Shown here piece after piece: positions 17,246 through 26,230 of a DNA stretch of 53,130 bases. Origin of the DNA: Phenylobacterium sp. GTDB taxonomy: Bacteria; Pseudomonadota; Alphaproteobacteria; Caulobacterales; Caulobacteraceae. Made by a program: the position numbers and the translations under genes. How positions within the stretch are numbered: the stretch's first letter is position 1; every line of letters starts with the position of its first letter. The stretch spans positions 1-53,130 of the forward strand of contig NZ_JAUXVZ010000064.1 of the NCBI RefSeq assembly GCF_030680185.1, written 5' to 3'. Below the pieces are notes generated by a model. The model did no database searches and was not told the origin of the DNA. It saw only the letters and a program-made list of their open reading frames with translations.

Positions 17246-18853
17246 TCAGGTTTCAGGGCTGGCGAGAGGCTGGAAGTCCCGCACGAACCGTTCCAGCAGG
17301 CGCACGGTGAAGCCGGCCGACCCTGCAGGTTTGACCTCATTGGCCGCCCCGTAGGCCATGCCGGCGATGTCCAGATGCGCCCAGGGGATCTCAGGATCGA
17401 TGAACTCGCCGATGAAGTGCGCGCCCGTGCCGGCTCCGGCCCCCTCGCCGCCGCCGTTCCTGAGATCGGCGATGGTGGAGCTGATGTCGGACCCGTAGCT
17501 GGGGTGCAGAGGGAGCCGCCAAAGGGGCTCGTCCACCGCCTCCCCGGCCGCCTCGAGCTGGGCGGCCAGGGCGTCGTGGCGACTGAACAGGCCCGCATAA
17601 TCATCGCCGAGCGCCGTCCGCACCGCGCCGGTCAAGGTGGCCACATCGACCACGGCGGCCGGCTGCAGGTTGGCGTCGATCCAGGACAGGGCGTCGGCCA
17701 GCACCAGGCGGCCTTCGGCGTCGGTGGAGACGATCTCGATGGTCTTGCCATTCATCGCCGTCAGGACGTCGGCCGGGCGTATGGCGCGGCCGTCCGGCAT
17801 GTTCTCGGCCAGGGCCGCCACGGCGACGACATTGACCGGCGCCCGGCCCTTGGCCAGGGCGATCACCGCGCCGGTGACGCTGGCGGCGCCGGACATGTCC
17901 ATCTTCATATTGCCCATGTTCAGGTTGGGCTTGATGGAGATGCCGCCGGTATCGAAGGTGATGCCCTTGCCGGCCAGCACCACCGGCTCGGCCGGCGCGC
18001 CGGCGCCCCGGTAGCGCACGATCAGCATCCGTGGCGGGCGCGCCGAGCCCTGGCCGACCCCGAGCAGCGCGCCCATGCCCAGCCGCTGCATAGCCGGCAC
18101 GTCCAGCACCTCGATCGAGACGCCGGGCACGCCGGCCAGCGCCGCCTGAGCCCGGGCGACGAAGACCTCGGGATAGACGATATTGGCCGGCTCATTGGAG
18201 ACGTCGCGCGCCCAGGCCATGGCCGAGACAATCGCCTCTCCCCGGGGCCGATACTGCGCCTCGGCCGCCGCGGCGGCCTCGCTCACGAGGGTGACGGCCG
18301 CAGGCGTCCCGCGCGCCCGGGCCTTGGCCTGGTGGAGGTCGGAGCGATAGTCGCCCAGCCCCAGACCGATGGCGAACTCCGACGCCGCCTCGGCCGGCAG
18401 GCCGCCGGCCAGCACGGTCACCGCGCCAGCCTCGTCCATCAGCGCGCGCCCGGCCACAGCGCCGGCGGACTGATAGGTCTTGGCCAGGGGCGCCTCGCCC
18501 AGGCCGACCACCAGGATCAAGTCCCAGGCGCCGAGACCGCGCAGGATCAGGGTCTTACGGGCGTCGTAGGAGAAGTTGGCCGTGCTCAGCGCCCGGGCCA
18601 CCGCCGCGCGCTCAGCCTCCGTCAGGCTCGCGCCCCGGGTGGCGAGGTCAGCTTCGCGGCTCAGGGGCAGGACCAGAAGGCCGCCCGCCGCAGGCGCCTC
18701 GGTGGTGAAGCTGACGGCGCGCCATACGGGCTTGACCGCGACGCCCCGGCTGGCCGCCGCCGTCGATCCCCCGCCCTGGGCCTCGGCGAACGTCGGCGCG
18801 GCAAGCGCCAGAACGCAGGCGGCGGCGCAGGCAAAAAAGCGGGAATGGGGCAT
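17246..18853 (-). CDS. Exported M17 family leucyl aminopeptidase
   Basis: A 535-residue M17 peptidase (cytosol/leucyl aminopeptidase family). The C-terminal catalytic domain has GKGITFDTGGISIKP and STDAEGRLVLADAL, which carry the two-metal ligands and active-site arginine. Unlike the usual cytoplasmic enzyme, the start at 18853 gives a Sec-type signal peptide (MPHSRFFACAAACVLALAAP, cleavage probably after AEA), so it should act in the periplasm, releasing N-terminal residues from peptides. GGAG lies 7 bases before the ATG. The companion lipoprotein directly downstream may share this compartment. Confidence 0.9.
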   Translation of the reverse strand: MPHSRFFACAAACVLALAAPTFAEAQGGGSTAAASRGVAVKPVWRAVSFTTEAPAAGGLLVLPLSREADLATRGASLTEAERAAVARALSTANFSYDARKTLILRGLGAWDLILVVGLGEAPLAKTYQSAGAVAGRALMDEAGAVTVLAGGLPAEAASEFAIGLGLGDYRSDLHQAKARARGTPAAVTLVSEAAAAAEAQYRPRGEAIVSAMAWARDVSNEPANIVYPEVFVARAQAALAGVPGVSIEVLDVPAMQRLGMGALLGVGQGSARPPRMLIVRYRGAGAPAEPVVLAGKGITFDTGGISIKPNLNMGNMKMDMSGAASVTGAVIALAKGRAPVNVVAVAALAENMPDGRAIRPADVLTAMNGKTIEIVSTDAEGRLVLADALSWIDANLQPAAVVDVATLTGAVRTALGDDYAGLFSRHDALAAQLEAAGEAVDEPLWRLPLHPSYGSDISSTIADLRNGGGEGAGAGTGAHFIGEFIDPEIPWAHLDIAGMAYGAANEVKPAGSAGFTVRLLERFVRDFQPLASPET

Positions 18854-18957
18854 GCAGGGCTCCAGAGAAAGGTCGGGCGACGACGCCGCGGCGGACCAGG
18901 GATCAAGGCTTGGCCGCCAGTCAAAGGGCAAAGCTCTCCCGCCGCAAGTCCGGCGCC

Positions 18958-19584
18958 TCAGCGCCAGGCGAAGACCGGCTGGTCGAGATCGGCGACCCGG
19001 GTGACGCGGCCGGCGACCAGTTCACGCAGCTGGTAGACCAGGGCGGCGGTGGGCGCATGCATGTGCTGGTCACCGATCCGCAGGCGGATCACCCGCTTGG
19101 GGCTTTCCGGTATGGTCTCAAACGCGACAGCCGTCTCGTCGCCGATATGGTCCAGGCGAATCCGGTGGGCCGAGGCCACTTCGGCCGGGTTCGGACGCAT
19201 CTCGCAGGCGCCCTCCAGCCAGGCCACCACCGGGCTGATCACATAGCCCGACCGCGTGGGATAGTCGTCCAGGACCCCCAGGATTTCGGAGGCCGGAAGA
19301 CACACGCCCAACTCTTCCTCCAGCTCCCGCAGCGCCGCCTGCTCCAGGGTCTCGCCGGGGTCGCAGCGCCCGCCGGGCAAGGCCCATTGGCCCGCGTGAA
19401 CGCGCATGGCGGCCGCCCGCTTGGTCAACAGAAAGGCGGTTTCGCCCGAGCCGTCATCGGCCTCCACCAGGGTCATGGCCACGGCCGCCCGCTTCAGATC
19501 GGCGCCGGCATAGGCGATTCGCGGAAAAGCCTGGCAGGCGCGGGTCAGGGTCTCGCGGAACGGGGCGGCGAACGGGTGGCTCAT
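18958..19584 (-). CDS. Nudix hydrolase, CoA-pyrophosphatase-like
   Basis: A 208-residue Nudix hydrolase. The Nudix box GX5EX7REUXEEXGU is complete from about residue 69 (GGRCDPGETLEQAALRELEE, then ELGV). Upstream is FLLTKRAAAMRVHAGQWALP, the arrangement seen in NUDT7/CoA-pyrophosphatase relatives (LLTKR and HxGQWALPGG). The likely reaction is hydrolysis of CoA or another nucleoside diphosphate derivative. It lies 84 bases after the pentapeptide gene on the same strand. The substrate assignment is tentative. Confidence 0.85.
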   Translation of the reverse strand: MSHPFAAPFRETLTRACQAFPRIAYAGADLKRAAVAMTLVEADDGSGETAFLLTKRAAAMRVHAGQWALPGGRCDPGETLEQAALRELEEELGVCLPASEILGVLDDYPTRSGYVISPVVAWLEGACEMRPNPAEVASAHRIRLDHIGDETAVAFETIPESPKRVIRLRIGDQHMHAPTAALVYQLRELVAGRVTRVADLDQPVFAWR

Positions 19585-19667
19585 GCCTCATCAGCTACGC
19601 TACGACGCGCGGGGCGTGAACCCCGATCCGACGCCGCCGCCTGGGCTGGTTGGACGGCGGCCGAGGC

Positions 19668-20306
19668 TCAGACCACCTTGAGGCCAAGCCCGATCAGGAG
19701 TTGCGCCGCCTGGGCCTTGGAAATGAAGGCGCCGCGGAAACGCCCAGCGTCGGAGAGCCGCAGGTCGCCGAGATCGGCGCCGCGCAGATCGGCGGCTTCG
19801 AATCGGGCGTCGACAAGATTGGCGTCGCGGAGATTGCAGGCCAGCAGGACCGCCTCGCGAAAGTCGCATCCGGCGAGGTCGGCGCCCTGGAGATCAAGCG
19901 CGTCGAGCTCGGCCTTTCGGAAGCTGACGCCGCGGAGATAGGCGTTGACCAACAGGCAGCGCTCGAACCGCAAGCCCAGGGCCGAAACCTCCTGAAACTG
20001 CGCGCCGGTGAGCTTGCAGTCGGCCAGGCGCGCCGCCGCCAGCCGCGCCCCGCGCCAGCGGGTGTTGTTGAGATCGCAGCCCAGGAACTGGGCTTCGGTC
20101 AGGTCGGCGGACCCGAAATCGACCCGCCCGGCGCGGCAGCGGACAAAGGCGCAGCCGGCGAGCTCCAGATCGGAGAGATCGGCGCCGGTCAGATCCCAGC
20201 CGATGAAACGGCTGGCGCCATGGGCGGCCACCACCGCCGTGACGGCCGCCCGATCCGCCACGGCCGGCGGCGCGGGCGGCTCGAAAAGATCGGCAGGCTG
20301 GAACAT
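19668..20306 (-). CDS. Pentapeptide-repeat protein
   Basis: A 212-residue protein made almost entirely of A(D/N)LXX-type pentapeptide repeats from about residue 38 (GADLSDLELAGCAFVRCRAG) to residue 195, predicted to fold as a right-handed quadrilateral beta helix. The N-terminal 30 residues are proline/alanine-rich and the C-terminal 15 (SKAQAAQLLIGLGLKVV) resemble a capping helix. There is no signal peptide. Such proteins can mimic DNA or serve as scaffolds, as in Qnr/MfpA; nothing here shows which. It is much shorter than the pair at 45555-48160. Confidence 0.88.
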   Translation of the reverse strand: MFQPADLFEPPAPPAVADRAAVTAVVAAHGASRFIGWDLTGADLSDLELAGCAFVRCRAGRVDFGSADLTEAQFLGCDLNNTRWRGARLAAARLADCKLTGAQFQEVSALGLRFERCLLVNAYLRGVSFRKAELDALDLQGADLAGCDFREAVLLACNLRDANLVDARFEAADLRGADLGDLRLSDAGRFRGAFISKAQAAQLLIGLGLKVV

Positions 20307-20353
20307 CGCCCCTGGCTAGTCACCGCCGGGCCTCAAGGCAAGGCGGCCGAGGC

Positions 20354-21925
20354 TCAGCCGCGCCGCGAGGACCAGTATTCGCGGAAGAACTTGCGGGGGT
20401 CCGACACGGCCTCCGTGGGCGCGCCGAACACCAGGGTCGTGCGGGCCTCCAGGTCATAGGCGTCCCAGGCCGGCGTCACATCGTTGTTGGGATCTCCCGT
20501 CGCGGCCAGGGCCACCCAGGCCGAAGCGATCTCTCCGGCCAGCCGCTGGTTGTCCGCCGTGGGCCCTGCCAGGGGCGAGCGGATGTCGTACATGGCGTAG
20601 GGGACGTCGATCCCGTGGACGGCGCCATAGCGGCCGCCATAGGCCGGGCTGGGGCTCGCCCAGAGGTAGGCCCAAGACTTCGCGCCGCCCGCCGCCAGCC
20701 GGCGCTCCAGCATGGTGGAGGCGCCCAGCCGGAACGTGGTGTCGCTGGCCATCCGGGCGCTGATGACGAAGGGCGTCGCCGCCGGATCCTCATCGCGATA
20801 GGCGGTCAGCAGCATCTCGGCCTCCTCGCCCACCCGGCGACGGAACCGCTCCAGCACCTCGTCCCAACCCATGTCGAACTTGACCTCGCGATAGGTCCGC
20901 TCATCCAGGGCGGTGGAGACGATCAGCGGGATGTCGAGGGACTCCTGCGGCGCGCCCGGGGTGAAGGGATGGTGCGGGATCGCCTCGCCGAGCACCGGGG
21001 AGAACGATCTCGGCGCCTCGCCGCGGGACCGTTCGGCGGCCTCTACGTCGGCCTGCGCCGCCAGCAGGGTCTGGTAGGGCACGGCCTGCAGTTCGCGGAT
21101 CTGGCTGGCCTTCAGGCCCAGGCGCTGCAGAAGCTGGGCGGCGACCGTGGCCGCATCGTCCCGCCGCATGGCGACCAGGCTGGAGCCGCTCATCACCCCG
21201 GCGCTGGAGAACAGCCCCCTGGCCGAGGGCATGCCCAGCAGGTGGCTGACCTTGGCCCCGCCGCCGGACTGGCCGAAGATCAGCACCCGGCTGGGATCGC
21301 CGCCAAAGGCTTCGACATTGCGCGCCACCCATTGGAGCGCCGCCACCAGATCCTGGACCCCGGCCGCGCCGGAGTCGGCGAACTCGCCCTCATCGCCCAG
21401 ATAGAGATAGCCCAGCGCGCTCAGCCGGTGATTGACCGTGATCACCACGCAGTCGCCGAACCGAGCCAGCATCTCGCCGTCGCCACCGGGGCCATTGCTG
21501 GAGCCGCCGTAGAAGCCGCCCCCGTGGAAGCGCACCAGGACCGGGCGCTTGGTCCGCCGGCTGGGATCGGGCGTCCACAGATTGAGGACCAGGCAGTCCT
21601 CGCCCATGCCGCCCGGCTGCACGTCGTTGAGGATCAGGTCGGCATAGGCGTGGCGCCGGTCGCCGGGGATCTGCGGGGCGATCTGGCCATAGTCGAGGGC
21701 GTCGCGCACGCCGGCCCAGGGCTCCAGCGGCTGCGGCGGGCGGAAGCGGTTGGCGCCCGAGGTGTCGGCGGCGTAGCGCAGGCCCTTGAAGCTGGCGATG
21801 CGGCCCGAGGACAGACCCCGCACCTTGCCCTCGGTGGTCTCGACGATGGGGAACTGCCGGGCCTCGGCCTTGCGGACAGCGGCGAACATCGCCTCGGTCT
21901 CGGTCATTTCGGTCTCGTTGCTCAT
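20354..21925 (-). CDS. Type-B carboxylesterase (second of the pair)
   Basis: A 523-residue alpha/beta hydrolase of the type-B carboxylesterase/lipase family. Family blocks include EDCLVLNLWTPD, the oxyanion segment VRFHGGGFYGGSS, and the nucleophile elbow FGQSGGGAKVSHLL with the catalytic serine. The usual GESAGG is here GQSGGG. A probable catalytic histidine is in GAVHGIDVPYAMYD. There is no signal peptide, so it acts in the cytoplasm. It starts 17 bases after the first esterase stop and is the last gene of the iclR-mmgE/prpD-esterase-esterase operon. The ester substrate is unknown. Confidence 0.93.
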   Translation of the reverse strand: MSNETEMTETEAMFAAVRKAEARQFPIVETTEGKVRGLSSGRIASFKGLRYAADTSGANRFRPPQPLEPWAGVRDALDYGQIAPQIPGDRRHAYADLILNDVQPGGMGEDCLVLNLWTPDPSRRTKRPVLVRFHGGGFYGGSSNGPGGDGEMLARFGDCVVITVNHRLSALGYLYLGDEGEFADSGAAGVQDLVAALQWVARNVEAFGGDPSRVLIFGQSGGGAKVSHLLGMPSARGLFSSAGVMSGSSLVAMRRDDAATVAAQLLQRLGLKASQIRELQAVPYQTLLAAQADVEAAERSRGEAPRSFSPVLGEAIPHHPFTPGAPQESLDIPLIVSTALDERTYREVKFDMGWDEVLERFRRRVGEEAEMLLTAYRDEDPAATPFVISARMASDTTFRLGASTMLERRLAAGGAKSWAYLWASPSPAYGGRYGAVHGIDVPYAMYDIRSPLAGPTADNQRLAGEIASAWVALAATGDPNNDVTPAWDAYDLEARTTLVFGAPTEAVSDPRKFFREYWSSRRG

Positions 21926-21942
21926 GACGGGTCCTCGGGCGT

Positions 21943-23490
21943 TCAGCGGTGCAGGGTCCGACCCATCTGCTGGGTCTCGTAGCGGGCCATGAGCTTGCGC
22001 TCCTCGGCATGGGGGTCGTGGGCCAGACGCGGCGGAACCTCGAACAGCATCACCGGCCGCTCGGCGAGGTCGTAGGCCGGCCAGTCGGGGATGGCGGCGT
22101 TGTTGGGGTCGCCAGTGCGGGCGAAGCTGATCCAGCTTTCGGCCATGGCCTGGGCCATGGCGCGGGTCTCGTCGCTCTCCGGGCCGGTCAGGTGCGTGGC
22201 ATAGGCGACATTGTCGAACATGAAGGGCAGGTCCAGAGTGTGCTGGCTGATCTTGCGCCCCTCCTCGGCCGGCGAGCGCCAGGTCAGCTGATAGACCCAG
22301 GTCGGCGCGGCGCCCGCCCGTACCCGCTGCTCGGCCATGATCGTCTGATCCAGCACGTAGCCACGGGCCGAGGTGATGGTGAAATAGACCTCGCTCGGCG
22401 GGGCGTCTGGGTTGCCCGCGCGGAACACCGTCACCGCCTCTTCCACGTCCTCGGCGGGGATGAACTTGGCCAGGCGGCGCTTCATCTCGGCCTCGTCCAT
22501 CTCGAAGACGCCCTCCTGATAGCTCAGCTGGTTGGAGAGCTCGGTCCGCGTCGTGCCGACCATCATCGGCAGATGATTGGACCGGGCCGGAGCCTCGGGC
22601 AGAAAGGGGTGGGCCTCAAAGGTCAGGCCGTCGAGCACAGGCGAGAAGCGCGAGCGGGTCTCGCGCATCACCTTGATCTGGGCCGCGCTGAGCGCGTCCA
22701 CCGAGGCGTCCAGCAGCCGGTCAGCCTGGTTCGGGGGAATGTCCAGGACCTTGAGCAGGGCGTCGGTCAGCGAGGCTGCATGTTCCGGCGACTGGATGCG
22801 CAGGTGCGATCCGCTCTGGACGATGCCACGATTGAACAGGCCCGCGGCGTCGTGGCCGGCATAGCAGAGGCTGACCTTCCGGCCGCCGCCGGACTGGCCG
22901 AAGATGGTGACGTTGTCGGGCGCCCCGCCGAAGGCGGCGATATTGTCCCGCACCCAGCGCATGGCGGCGATCAGGTCGAGATAGCCCACATTGCCAGCCG
23001 CCGCGTAGTCGGGGCCCAGCCGCTCGCCCAGGAAACAGTGGCCGAAGACATTCAGGCGGTGGTTGAGGCCGACGACCACCACATCGCCGCGCAGGGCCAG
23101 CCGGGTCCCGTCATAGACCTTCTGCGAGCCGGAGCCGGCCTCGAAACCGCCGCCATGGAACCAGAGCATCACCGGCCGGCCGGCGCCGTCCGTGTTGGGC
23201 GTCCAGATGTTGAGCCGCAGGCAGTCCTCGCTCATCGGCCCCTTGTCGGCCAGCATGCTGCGCATCTGCGGCGACTGGTGGCCATACTCGAAGGCGTCCT
23301 GGACGCCAGCCCAGGGCTCCACCGGCTGGGGCGGACGGAAGCGGTTGGCGCCGCCGGTGGGCGCGCCATAGCGCAAGCCCTTGAACACGCTGACGCCATT
23401 GGCCCGGCGGCCCCGCACCTTGCCCTGGGCGGTTTCGACGATCGGGGTGTCGGTCTGCGCCTCAGCCGAGGCGTCTGTGGTGGAGGGCAT
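21943..23490 (-). CDS. Type-B carboxylesterase (first of the pair)
   Basis: A 515-residue type-B carboxylesterase paralogous to its downstream neighbour. It has EDCLRLNIWTPN, MLWFHGGGFEAGSGS and the nucleophile elbow IFGQSGGGRKVSLCYAG. The same Glu-to-Gln and Ala-to-Gly replacements are in the elbow. The ATG at 23490, with GAGGTGA 5 bases upstream, is preferred over the frame opening at 23532, which overlaps the previous gene. Only 4 bases separate it from the MmgE/PrpD gene. Two diverged esterases in one operon suggest a substrate with different ester groups, or chain-length variants. Confidence 0.93.
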   Translation of the reverse strand: MPSTTDASAEAQTDTPIVETAQGKVRGRRANGVSVFKGLRYGAPTGGANRFRPPQPVEPWAGVQDAFEYGHQSPQMRSMLADKGPMSEDCLRLNIWTPNTDGAGRPVMLWFHGGGFEAGSGSQKVYDGTRLALRGDVVVVGLNHRLNVFGHCFLGERLGPDYAAAGNVGYLDLIAAMRWVRDNIAAFGGAPDNVTIFGQSGGGRKVSLCYAGHDAAGLFNRGIVQSGSHLRIQSPEHAASLTDALLKVLDIPPNQADRLLDASVDALSAAQIKVMRETRSRFSPVLDGLTFEAHPFLPEAPARSNHLPMMVGTTRTELSNQLSYQEGVFEMDEAEMKRRLAKFIPAEDVEEAVTVFRAGNPDAPPSEVYFTITSARGYVLDQTIMAEQRVRAGAAPTWVYQLTWRSPAEEGRKISQHTLDLPFMFDNVAYATHLTGPESDETRAMAQAMAESWISFARTGDPNNAAIPDWPAYDLAERPVMLFEVPPRLAHDPHAEERKLMARYETQQMGRTLHR

Positions 23491-23494
23491 CAGG

Positions 23495-24916
23495 TCACCT
23501 CTTGTCTTCTGGGTTCGGGTCTGGGCGCGCAATCAGGTCGATGAGGGCCGCGGCGTGGGGCAGGTCGTCGAGCCTGTCGACCGCATCCACCACCGCCTGG
23601 GCCCGCGCTGCGCCCAGGGCCGGCGTCATCAGCTCCAGGGCCTTGGCGACCACGTCGCCCTTGCCCATGGGGTGAGAGGGGAAGCCCAGGACGTGCGGCA
23701 CGTAGGCGGTTTCGCAGCGGCCATCTGTGCAGGTGATCGCGACCCTGGCCGACTCCGTCCGCGGCTGGCCCGGCGCGGCCTCCTGGGCCGGGTCGTGGCG
23801 GATCTCCACCCTGGCCATCAGGTCGTGGACAGCGACGTCGCCGCCCATACGCTCAAGCGACTGGGCCGAGACGAAATCCAGCCGGCCGTCCAGCAGGATG
23901 ATCGCCGCCAGATAGCGCAGGTTGAGGGCCGGCATGGCCGCGTCGCGGAAGGCCTGCCAGCGCCCGGGCATTTCGACCAAGACCGAAGCGACCTCGGCCG
24001 TCCCGATACGGGCGCGCAGCGCCAGCAGCGCCTCGACCGCCGGCTGGGTCGGCCCGCCCACGGGATAGCGCTTGTACGCGGTCAGCGGCAGCTCCGAGCG
24101 CACGCCCAGATCTTCGACCAGATAGGCCCGGTCGGCGTCGCCGCCGGCGAAGATCGAAGCGCGCATCCAGCCCGACGGATGGTCCAGGCTGTCGCGGACG
24201 CCGCGGAAGCCGGCCTCCGCCATCAGGGCGGCGTGCAGGCCGTCCCGGGCGCCCATGCCGGCGAAGACGAAGGCCTTTTCGATATGCTCCACGTCCAGCA
24301 GCCACTGCCACGAGCCTGAGGCTTGCTGAGCGCAATAGGTCAGCACGTGGGCGACCTCGTCCTCTGACAGTCCCAGGAGGCAGGCGGCGGTCGCGGCGGC
24401 GCCAAACAACGGCCCGATCCCGTGATTGGCCACGCCCGCCCGGCGCAGATTGTCGACGCCCAGGGCCTTGGGCGTCCGCCCGGCCAGTTCATAGCCGATG
24501 ATCACCGCCCGCAGGACCTCGGCCCCCGACAGCCCCCGCGCCTGGGCCAGCGCCAGGGCGACGGACACCACAGCCGGCCCCGGCTGCACGAAGGCCGAGG
24601 GGATGAAGTCGTTGATCTCCGCCCCATGGCCGGTCATGGCGCCGGCGAAGACGGCGTCCACCAGGCCCGCGCGGTCATGCGTCCCGAGGATGGTGACCGC
24701 GCTCGGCCCCTCGCCGCCACTCAGGGACCGGGCGTAGTTTCGGGCCAGAACCGCCGGCTCCAGGTCGCGACAGGCGACGATGGAAGCCAGGGTGTCGAGG
24801 ATGTGGCGGCGCGCCAGTTCGGCGTGCTCTGGCGCAGGCGCGCGGTCCCGGCCGCTGGCGATGAAGGCCGCCAGGGCCGGGGTGACCTGGACGACATCGG
24901 TCATGGTCTGGCTCAT
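23495..24916 (-). CDS. MmgE/PrpD family protein
   Basis: A 473-residue MmgE/PrpD family protein, the fold of 2-methylcitrate dehydratase and related hydro-lyases. Conserved segments include HILDTLASIVACRDLEPA, TGHGAEINDFIPSAFVQPGP and AYKRYPVGGPTQPAVEAL. No prpB or prpC neighbour is present, so methylcitrate is not the obvious substrate; members elsewhere act as dehydratases or isomerases in diverse catabolic pathways. Its start overlaps the stop of the iclR gene by four bases (ATGA), so the two are translationally coupled. Together with the esterases it probably processes an acid released by ester cleavage; this is inference. Confidence 0.9.
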   Translation of the reverse strand: MSQTMTDVVQVTPALAAFIASGRDRAPAPEHAELARRHILDTLASIVACRDLEPAVLARNYARSLSGGEGPSAVTILGTHDRAGLVDAVFAGAMTGHGAEINDFIPSAFVQPGPAVVSVALALAQARGLSGAEVLRAVIIGYELAGRTPKALGVDNLRRAGVANHGIGPLFGAAATAACLLGLSEDEVAHVLTYCAQQASGSWQWLLDVEHIEKAFVFAGMGARDGLHAALMAEAGFRGVRDSLDHPSGWMRASIFAGGDADRAYLVEDLGVRSELPLTAYKRYPVGGPTQPAVEALLALRARIGTAEVASVLVEMPGRWQAFRDAAMPALNLRYLAAIILLDGRLDFVSAQSLERMGGDVAVHDLMARVEIRHDPAQEAAPGQPRTESARVAITCTDGRCETAYVPHVLGFPSHPMGKGDVVAKALELMTPALGAARAQAVVDAVDRLDDLPHAAALIDLIARPDPNPEDKR

Positions 24917-25632
24917 GGTCTGGCCACCGCCTCAGCCATGCGGGCGCAGGTTTCGAGGACCGCCTCGGCGATCGCCTTCGATTTGGCCTCGTCCAGCCGC
25001 TCCCGCGGGGCCGAGACCGACAGAGCGGCGATCGGCGCATGGCCCGGCCCGATGACCGCAGCGCCGGTGCTGACCACGCCGGGGCTGTAGCCGGAGACCG
25101 CATAGCCGCGGGCGCGGATCTCTTCGAACTCCCCCAGCAGGGCGTCGACATCCAGGGTGCGCTGGGCGGCGATGCGCGCCAGCCGCTCGGGCGCGTCGAT
25201 CAGCCGGGCCAGCATGGCCTTGCCGCCCGAAGTCAGGGGGGCGGACACGCGGCTGCCCACCCGGGTGCTGAAGCGCACCGGCCGCGGGGCGACGATCTTG
25301 TCGAGATAGAGCACGTCGTCGCCGACCAGCACAGTCAGGTTCACCGTCTCGCCGGTGTCACGGTGCAGGTTCTGCAGATATCCAGAGGCCACCCGCTTGA
25401 TGGGCAGGTCGGCGATGACCCCGGCGCCCAGCTCCCAGGTCTTCAGGCTGGCCGCATAGAGGCCGGACTCCTCCTGCTGGGCGTAGCCGAGCTCGCAAAG
25501 CGTGCCGAGGATGCGGTGGACGGTGCTCTTCTGCAGTCCGGTTTGCGCCGCCACCGCCGACAGCCGCACCGGCCCCGACGCCCGCGCCAGGGTCTCCAGA
25601 ATCTGAAAGCTACGGGATACCGCCCTGTCCAC
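24913..25632 (-). CDS. IclR-family transcriptional regulator
   Basis: A 239-residue IclR-type regulator. Residues ~5-65 are the winged helix (LSAVAAQTGLQKSTVHRIL), followed by the effector-binding domain with LTVLVGDDVLYLDKI, PLTSGGKAMLARL and AAVIGPGHAPIAALSVSAP. It is the first gene of the operon with the MmgE/PrpD protein and two carboxylesterases, which it most likely controls in response to a substrate or breakdown product. A perfect palindrome about 75 bases upstream of the start (25707-25721) is the probable operator. IclR proteins can repress or activate; autoregulation is likely. Confidence 0.92.
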   Translation of the reverse strand: MDRAVSRSFQILETLARASGPVRLSAVAAQTGLQKSTVHRILGTLCELGYAQQEESGLYAASLKTWELGAGVIADLPIKRVASGYLQNLHRDTGETVNLTVLVGDDVLYLDKIVAPRPVRFSTRVGSRVSAPLTSGGKAMLARLIDAPERLARIAAQRTLDVDALLGEFEEIRARGYAVSGYSPGVVSTGAAVIGPGHAPIAALSVSAPRERLDEAKSKAIAEAVLETCARMAEAVARP

Positions 25633-25691
25633 GCTGCGCCTGCCTCCCGGTCTGATGGGGCGACGCTAGCATCGGCGAAAAGGCAATTCTA

Positions 25692-25724
25692 TTGTTCAGC
25701 ACGCAATTCCGCCTGGCGGAACAA
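25692..25724. promoter_or_regulatory. Candidate IclR operator upstream of the esterase operon
   Basis: TTCCGCC (25707-25713), T, GGCGGAA (25715-25721) is a perfect 15-base palindrome. A second, wider inverted pair is nested around it: TTGTTC at 25692-25697 with GAACAA at 25719-25724. IclR-family proteins typically bind ~15-base palindromes of this look. It sits 75-92 bases before the iclR start codon. Confidence 0.6.
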
Positions 25725-25760
25725 AGACTTGGAGCGGGCTTCAGGCGTCGCCTTGTTCGA

Positions 25761-26024
25761 TCACGCGGCCCCAGGGTGTGACGGGACTATCCCCTCGATA
25801 GGGATCGACAACCCCGCGCGCGGCGGCGCACTGGCGCGCCGCCCGTCGCTGGTGACGTGGATCTGGCCGCCGCGCACCACGTAGGCGACTTCGTGGGTCA
25901 GATCGCCAACCTGGATCGTGTAGACGGCGCTCGCCGGAGACTTCCGTCTCCGGGCCACAATGAACGCCAGGAGCCCAACAACGACCAGCGCAGCTCTGAA
26001 CAAGGTGTCGAAGTCAAACTCCAT
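25761..26024 (-). CDS. Small single-span membrane protein, unknown
   Basis: A short open frame; the ATG at 26024 gives 87 residues starting MEFDFDTLFRAALVVVGLLA, one hydrophobic span followed by RRR (cytoplasmic side expected). The rest is a soluble tail with YTIQVGDLTHEVAYVVRGGQ. The open frame reaches 26090. No family is recognised. It lies alone between the iclR promoter region and the tRNA, so it could be a chance open frame, although the span followed by basic residues argues for a real gene. Confidence 0.5.
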   Translation of the reverse strand: MEFDFDTLFRAALVVVGLLAFIVARRRKSPASAVYTIQVGDLTHEVAYVVRGGQIHVTSDGRRASAPPRAGLSIPIEGIVPSHPGAA

Positions 26025-26230
26025 GAACCCGCCGCTGACTGTCACCCTAATCGGTGAGCCGAGCCACCGTTTGGCGAAGACCAACCCCAAGCCTAGGCAG
26101 CGCTAGCTCATAAGCGCACGCCTGCGTTCGATGCCGCGCGGTTGGGTCAGGCCGAGCGAACGACCGCCAGCATTGAGCCATGAAGCTCCGCGATGGACGT
26201 CGTCTGGAACGATCTACCCGATCTGCGAAG

